DNA of 64,000 bases from Blepharisma stoltei (Eukaryota > Ciliophora > Heterotrichea > Heterotrichida > Blepharismidae). Below are positions 59,514 through 64,000 of this stretch, piece after piece. Under the pieces are notes generated by a model. The model worked only from the letters and a program-made list of their open reading frames with translations. It did no database searches and was not told where the DNA came from. The stretch is taken from the NCBI GenBank assembly GCA_914767885.1, contig CAJZBQ010000053.1, positions 1,772,501 through 1,836,500 of the forward strand, given 5' to 3'. The stretch's first letter is position 1. Every line of letters starts with the position of its first letter. Both the position numbers and the translations under genes were made by a program.

Positions 59514-62500
59514 TTAATCATCTTCTTCCCATCCTGCGGAGGCTGATCCATCCAGATCGATATCAGTGCAATGTGTGATTGCGTACAGCAGCTTGTTCTT
59601 CATTGTTTCTTTAGTAGTGTAAGGAGGCAAATCTATCGTAAAGAAGCAAGTGTGTGTGACTGGCATATAGTTATTAACTGGTCCAGGAGGATTATATCTT
59701 GTAATAGTCATGTGCTTCCAGTCTCTCCCAGATGGTAGCTTCGATCTTCCCCATACGAATTTCAAGTACAAAGCTCTTTCCTTAGGTATCATTTCAGTAA
59801 GGGCTTCCCAGAACCAGACAATGTGCTGATCAGTTGCACTGCAGTTGCTATAGTCAGTATTGGCTTTGAGAATATCGATATCAATATTGGCAGCTCCACA
59901 GACTAAAATTTCTAGCTGTTTCCAGCTGAACAAGTTCAAATAATCAATTGGCACGACTGCGCTCATGCCCTTTCTAATAGCTTCATAAGCTTTAGGATTC
60001 TCAGCAAGTCTGTATTTTTCTACCAAATCTGCATACTGCCCTGCATTTTCATAGGTGACAGTAATATCTTTGCCATTTTCGATAAGGTCAACTTCACGAC
60101 CTGAAGAATCTTTGGTAGTGAACTTCACATCGTATGCATAATTGAAGTTTTCTGGTGTCAATTGGTTGGCTTCAAGGTTCCTTAAGATTTCCAAAATCTG
60201 TACACAGCAGACATCAACTCCTCTAAGGTCTTTAATAGAGACTGGATCCATCAAAAGCCTCTTCCAAAACATTGGTGGGAATGACAATCCTAAGTTGTTC
60301 TGAGTTCTTATAGCAGCTCCCATCACTTTTCCGAGGAAGACGTAGAGTTCTAAGTCCTGCTTGCTTTCTGCTGCAGGGTTGATGATCCAGGATTCTCTGT
60401 TTTCTCCAATGTTATGCACATTGTTAGGACAAGGTACAAGAAGTCTCAAATAAGATGACTGCAGCTCATCTACCATGTTGCTGATAGATTCGTTATAAGG
60501 ACCACCGGCATCAGTAGCAGCTTCACCTCTATAGCTGACTCTATAGAACCTTTCAGAGTTTCTGAATTCTCTATTCTGCTTGCTGATCAAGGCTCTGTAG
60601 ATCTGACCAAATATTGAGAACTGTCCTAGGGTGTCGACTTCTTTTCTGTCCCTATGTCTTGCTGCTTTAGGTCTATCTATGGTTATTTCAGTCCTTACAT
60701 CCACATTAGTCTTTGAGATGCAGTCCTTGAGCAGAGTGTTCTTGATCTTGAAGAAAATATAGCTTTTAGAGCCTGCGAATACCCTTTGCAGTTCAGAAAT
60801 GCCTTGCTGAGGATCAATATGCAAGTTGAATAAGTAAAGAGATGCCTCAACTCGTTTATTGAAGTTAAGCAAAATCTGATATAGTCCTCTGATGTCGTCT
60901 TTGCTGAGTTTTTCCAGCTCTGGGTAGTAAATCAGTTCTGCTTCAGTTGGGTCGATTTCTTCGTTAGTAAGGGCTAGCACGTCTTTGCCTTTAGACTGGG
61001 TGAACTCATCAAGATAAATCACTAGCTGTTCAGCTGCTCCAGTGCAAAACAGTCGCTTAAACTTAGCTGAATAGGTGTCTCTCCACTCGGTCTTGATCTC
61101 TTCAGTTGCAAAGCTGAGCAGTGACTCAATCACTTTCATATTTCTGCCTTTGAAGTCTGGGATCACCTTGAACTTGTAGCCCCAAAGGGTCGAATCGCTG
61201 CCACTTGCAATATTCAGAAGGTCCACATGTGCTGGAATTGAAGGTCTTTCTGAAAGAGTCACAGCTTGTTGAGGAGCTGTTAAGACAGCAACAAACTTAA
61301 GTGGTTCAGATTCTTCAGTGAACTCTGTGCCCAGATTTTTAGTAGCTATTTGTTCTCCATTCTTATAGAAAGTAAATGTGCAGGCGTCGAAGTTAGCATG
61401 GACTCCAATGACATCATGTAAGCCAAAGCCGTCAGTGTCACTGTATAAAATCATGTTGGTCTCAGCTTCAAGGTTCTTGTTTTCAACTGATGACTTCATA
61501 GCCAAGCCAATCCCAATTCTTCCTTCGCTGTTTACAGTTGCTTCTATATAATGATTTCCTGCTCTAAGATCAACGCTGCTTTCATATATAGAGTTCCCTT
61601 CGTCAACCTTAGTGATTGTTAGTTTTCCATCAGATCTATTAGCTGAGTCTTTAGCACCAAGCCAGAAGTGGCTCTTGTTAAATCCAGAGTTTACAGGGAA
61701 CCAGGCATAGACGGTGTCTCCATTCACTTTAAGTTTTTTCTTGTCAATTGTAGCTTCTCCAAAGCCAAGCTTTTCTACACTTTTGATAGACACCAATTGG
61801 TTGGATCCACCAAAGCAGATAGCAGGGATGACACTTTGAGAAAGTCCAGTGAATTTGTAAATTTCTTCTTCGTTCTTACTCCCCCCCCCTTCCGTGAGTG
61901 AACAAAAATTTTTTTTAATAGAAAAAATTGTTATGGAAAAAAATTTTGATATATAAGTGATAATTATTATAATAAAATCTCAAGCTAATTCTGTTTAATT
62001 TTAAACAAATTGCGTTTTTTAAAACATAAATTTTTTATAAATTAAATTAATTTTTGCTTTCCAATTTTTATAGAAGTGAAATTTTTTAAAATTTCGAAAA
62101 AAAATTTTTATAAAAAATTTATATATAATTTTTTTAAAAAAAAAAAAATTAACCCCCCTCCGTGAGTGAACAAAATTTTTTTGTTCACTCACGGGAGGGG
62201 GGGAATTAAAGAAAGTTAGCTCTTTGGAATCTGCATCAATCAACATGACTACAGTATCGTTGGTTCCATATCCAGCTCCTGAGGTATTTGAGCCTTTCTT
62301 ATGGAATTCTCCACTCTTCTTCCAAGTCCAGACTTCTCTTGAACAGTCGCTGCCAATATACTCGCTTAAATTGTAGTCAGTACCATCTGATTTTATGACT
62401 CCAATGTACAGATAAGCTGAATCTCCGTCGTTGTCTATGTGCAAAGAAATCTTGATCTTTCCTGAACTGTAGCTTTCATTGAAAATTGCAGTTCCCCAGC

Positions 62501-64000
62501 CTGAAGAGGTGGTTCTGGTGACTGTCTTGTTGTTGTTTGATAAGGCAATATCAGGACCCTTTGGCATGTCAGCCCAGTTTGATGATGAAGACTCAACACC
62601 AATGACTGTTTTTTCGATAGAGGATTTACCTTCTTCGTCATAGCTGAAGAAAATGGTGTCTCTTGGCTCCACTTTGCTTTGAGAGTCGAACTCAATGTTC
62701 AAAAAGGCTGCACCTGGGATTTGAATTCTTTCGCACTTAGTTTGTCTATTGTAAGGATGGGAAGACTCCCTGACCTGCTCGGCACTTGCATTGATCTTGC
62801 CTTTGAAAGTTTCGAAAATGAACATCTCCAAAGCTTCATCTTTGTCAGTCAGTCCTTTCATATCAGAAATCAGCTCATTGAGCTCAATAAACCATGGCTC
62901 CTGTGGGCCAGAATAGCCAAGACCGATAGCTTTCACTAATAACAGAACTAGTGTTTGTAGTAAAGGATGGCTGGCTTTTGTAGACTTATTTGCATTGTAG
63001 AGCTCGTTGGCTTCAGAGAAAAGAATCTTGAAAATTGACTGGAGGGTTGGGCTGGAGTTTTTCATAAACGATTTCAGTATGTTTAAAGATCTAGATTTAG
63101 ACTCAATGTCAGGGGAAGCCAGCATGAATAAGAAGAGGGTCTGTAAGAATCGTGTGGAGTTAAGCAAATTAAGCTCATTGTCAGTTCCTACAAGCAGAGA
63201 GAATTTTTCTAGCAGCCAAAGAGCGACGTCTGGCTTCATATCAGGCTTTTCTCCTGAGCCTACTGGAATAACGTCAAACTTGTAGCCCCAGTAGTGTACT
63301 GAGCCATCACTATGGAAATAGGTGTAAACAGTGTCTCCTTCAACGTCAAATGGCTGCCAGTTGCTTTCACCTTGACCTGACAAGCACTTGATTTCTCCTT
63401 GCCTGCCAGAGTTTTGGTAAAATCTCAGTGGATCGCAGCCAGATTCTGTATAGCATTGAGGGTCGAACTCAATTCTCAAGCCTTTTGCACCTGGGATTGT
63501 GATCACATCATCAACGTCCATGCTGTCATTATAAGGATGCAAACTTTCAATAGTAATTGTCTTCAATGCAACTGCAGAAGTCTTTGCAATTAAGCAAGAC
63601 AGCAAAATTGCTATGCACTCAGTAGCAGCTTGAACACGGAAATCTTGCTTATCTAAACTGCTGAGAAGCTGTGTGAATGGGCCTTCCAAAAGATCAAGCT
63701 CTGTGTCAACAAATGACAGAAGTTTTCCAAGATTTAGGCTGTTTGAAGCTTGGACAATGATATTAGGATTTTTCTTGAGCACACTTACCAATAGTTTCCT
63801 TGATGTAGAAACTCTGCGGTTTTCTTCAATATCATATAAGTAGTTATAAAGTTCCATAATGGTATAGCCATCATACGACTTTTCTTCTTCTTTCTTATTT
63901 ACTTTTGCTTCTGAAGTTTGGTACTGGTCTACAAGCCCGAAAGAATTTCCTTTGACTGATAAGTTTCTCAATGGGAACACATTGCAGTTCATTATGGTGT
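59514..64000 (-). CDS. HECT-type E3 ubiquitin ligase, 5'-partial at window edge, at least 1382 aa after excision
   Basis: Stop TAA at 59514-59516; the frame is open to the right edge, so the start is not certain (an ATG lies at 63992). The C-terminal region is a HECT domain: YRGEAATDAGGPYNESI, VFLGKVMGAAIRT, and the catalytic Cys in PVTHTCFFTIDLPPYTTKETMKNKLLYAI. Upstream are a SPRY-like module (WFPVNSGFNKSHFWLGAKDSA ... GIGLAMKSS) and two repeats of the type ESxHPYN...IxIPGAxxLxIEFDxQ, CUB-like as in large HECT/ZZ proteins. No TGA codons seen. One MITE (61876-62208); removing 330 nt leaves 1383 codons from 63992. Confidence 0.9.
61876..62208. mobile_element. Family-1 MITE in HECT ligase gene
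   Basis: TTA at 61876-61878 and 62206-62208. Right hairpin intact (ctccgtgagtgaacaaaattttttt...). Joining gives DSKELTFFKNEEEIYKFTGLS in frame; the alternative TA at 62217 is out of frame. Confidence 0.9.

Noticed and set aside
1..64000. CRISPR arrays, bacterial operons, ribosome binding sites
   Set aside because: Eukaryotic genome organisation; repeats are dispersed transposon-like elements, not spaced arrays.

Overview
The window reads as a piece of the germline (micronuclear) genome of a heterotrich ciliate, most likely Blepharisma. Three things point there. (1) UGA is read as tryptophan: many genes stay open only if in-frame TGA is Trp, including the diagnostic tryptophans of a two-repeat Myb domain at 17110-17784, while genes end at TAA or TAG. 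(2) Two 15-nt GT...AG introns occur in one gene. (3) Almost every large gene is cut by AT-rich inserts whose exact removal at short direct repeats restores one open frame, as expected of internal eliminated sequences (IESs). The species name is an inference.

Layout: C2H2 zinc-finger protein; B-box/kelch protein; ankyrin-SAM protein; NACHT NTPase; HEAT-like protein; unknown protein; actin-fragmin-kinase-like protein; Myb factor; coiled-coil protein; eIF3i; unknown charged protein; LKR-type dehydrogenase (1-24 kb). Then about 3 kb of nested repeats, a voltage-sensor/adenylyl-cyclase fusion (27-30 kb), two tandem full-length ABCA-type transporters (30.5-45.8 kb), a Rab11-like GTPase, a FAM136A-like twin-CX3C protein, a coiled-coil protein, a receptor-PIP-kinase fusion, V-ATPase subunit a, a J-domain protein and, running off the right edge, a HECT ubiquitin ligase.

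Inserts fall into classes that I could separate by eye. Family 1 is a MITE with C-tract plus 'ccgtgagcgaacaaaa' termini, flanked by TTA or TAA on both sides. Family 2 has 'tttaaattggaacaaa' termini, often flanked by TCA. Foldback elements are built of several long hairpins. One element has an 8-bp target duplication. Two short IESs look unique. A large set of SINE-like retroelements has an 'ATAAAATGG' head, microsatellite tail and 11-18 bp target duplications. SINE-like and MITE elements are nested in each other up to three deep.

For every gene I removed the inserts at their direct repeats and checked the length: kelch 426 aa, ankyrin-SAM 460, HEAT 1039, cyclase 873, ABCA copies 1775 and 1767, Rab 216, V-ATPase a 777, receptor-PIPK about 685. 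All come out in frame; only the NACHT gene is off by one base, at a run of seven A. The genes look functional once edited. The most interesting point is that retroelement-like inserts, some with no TA in their target duplication, sit in otherwise intact exons as if they too were removed precisely.
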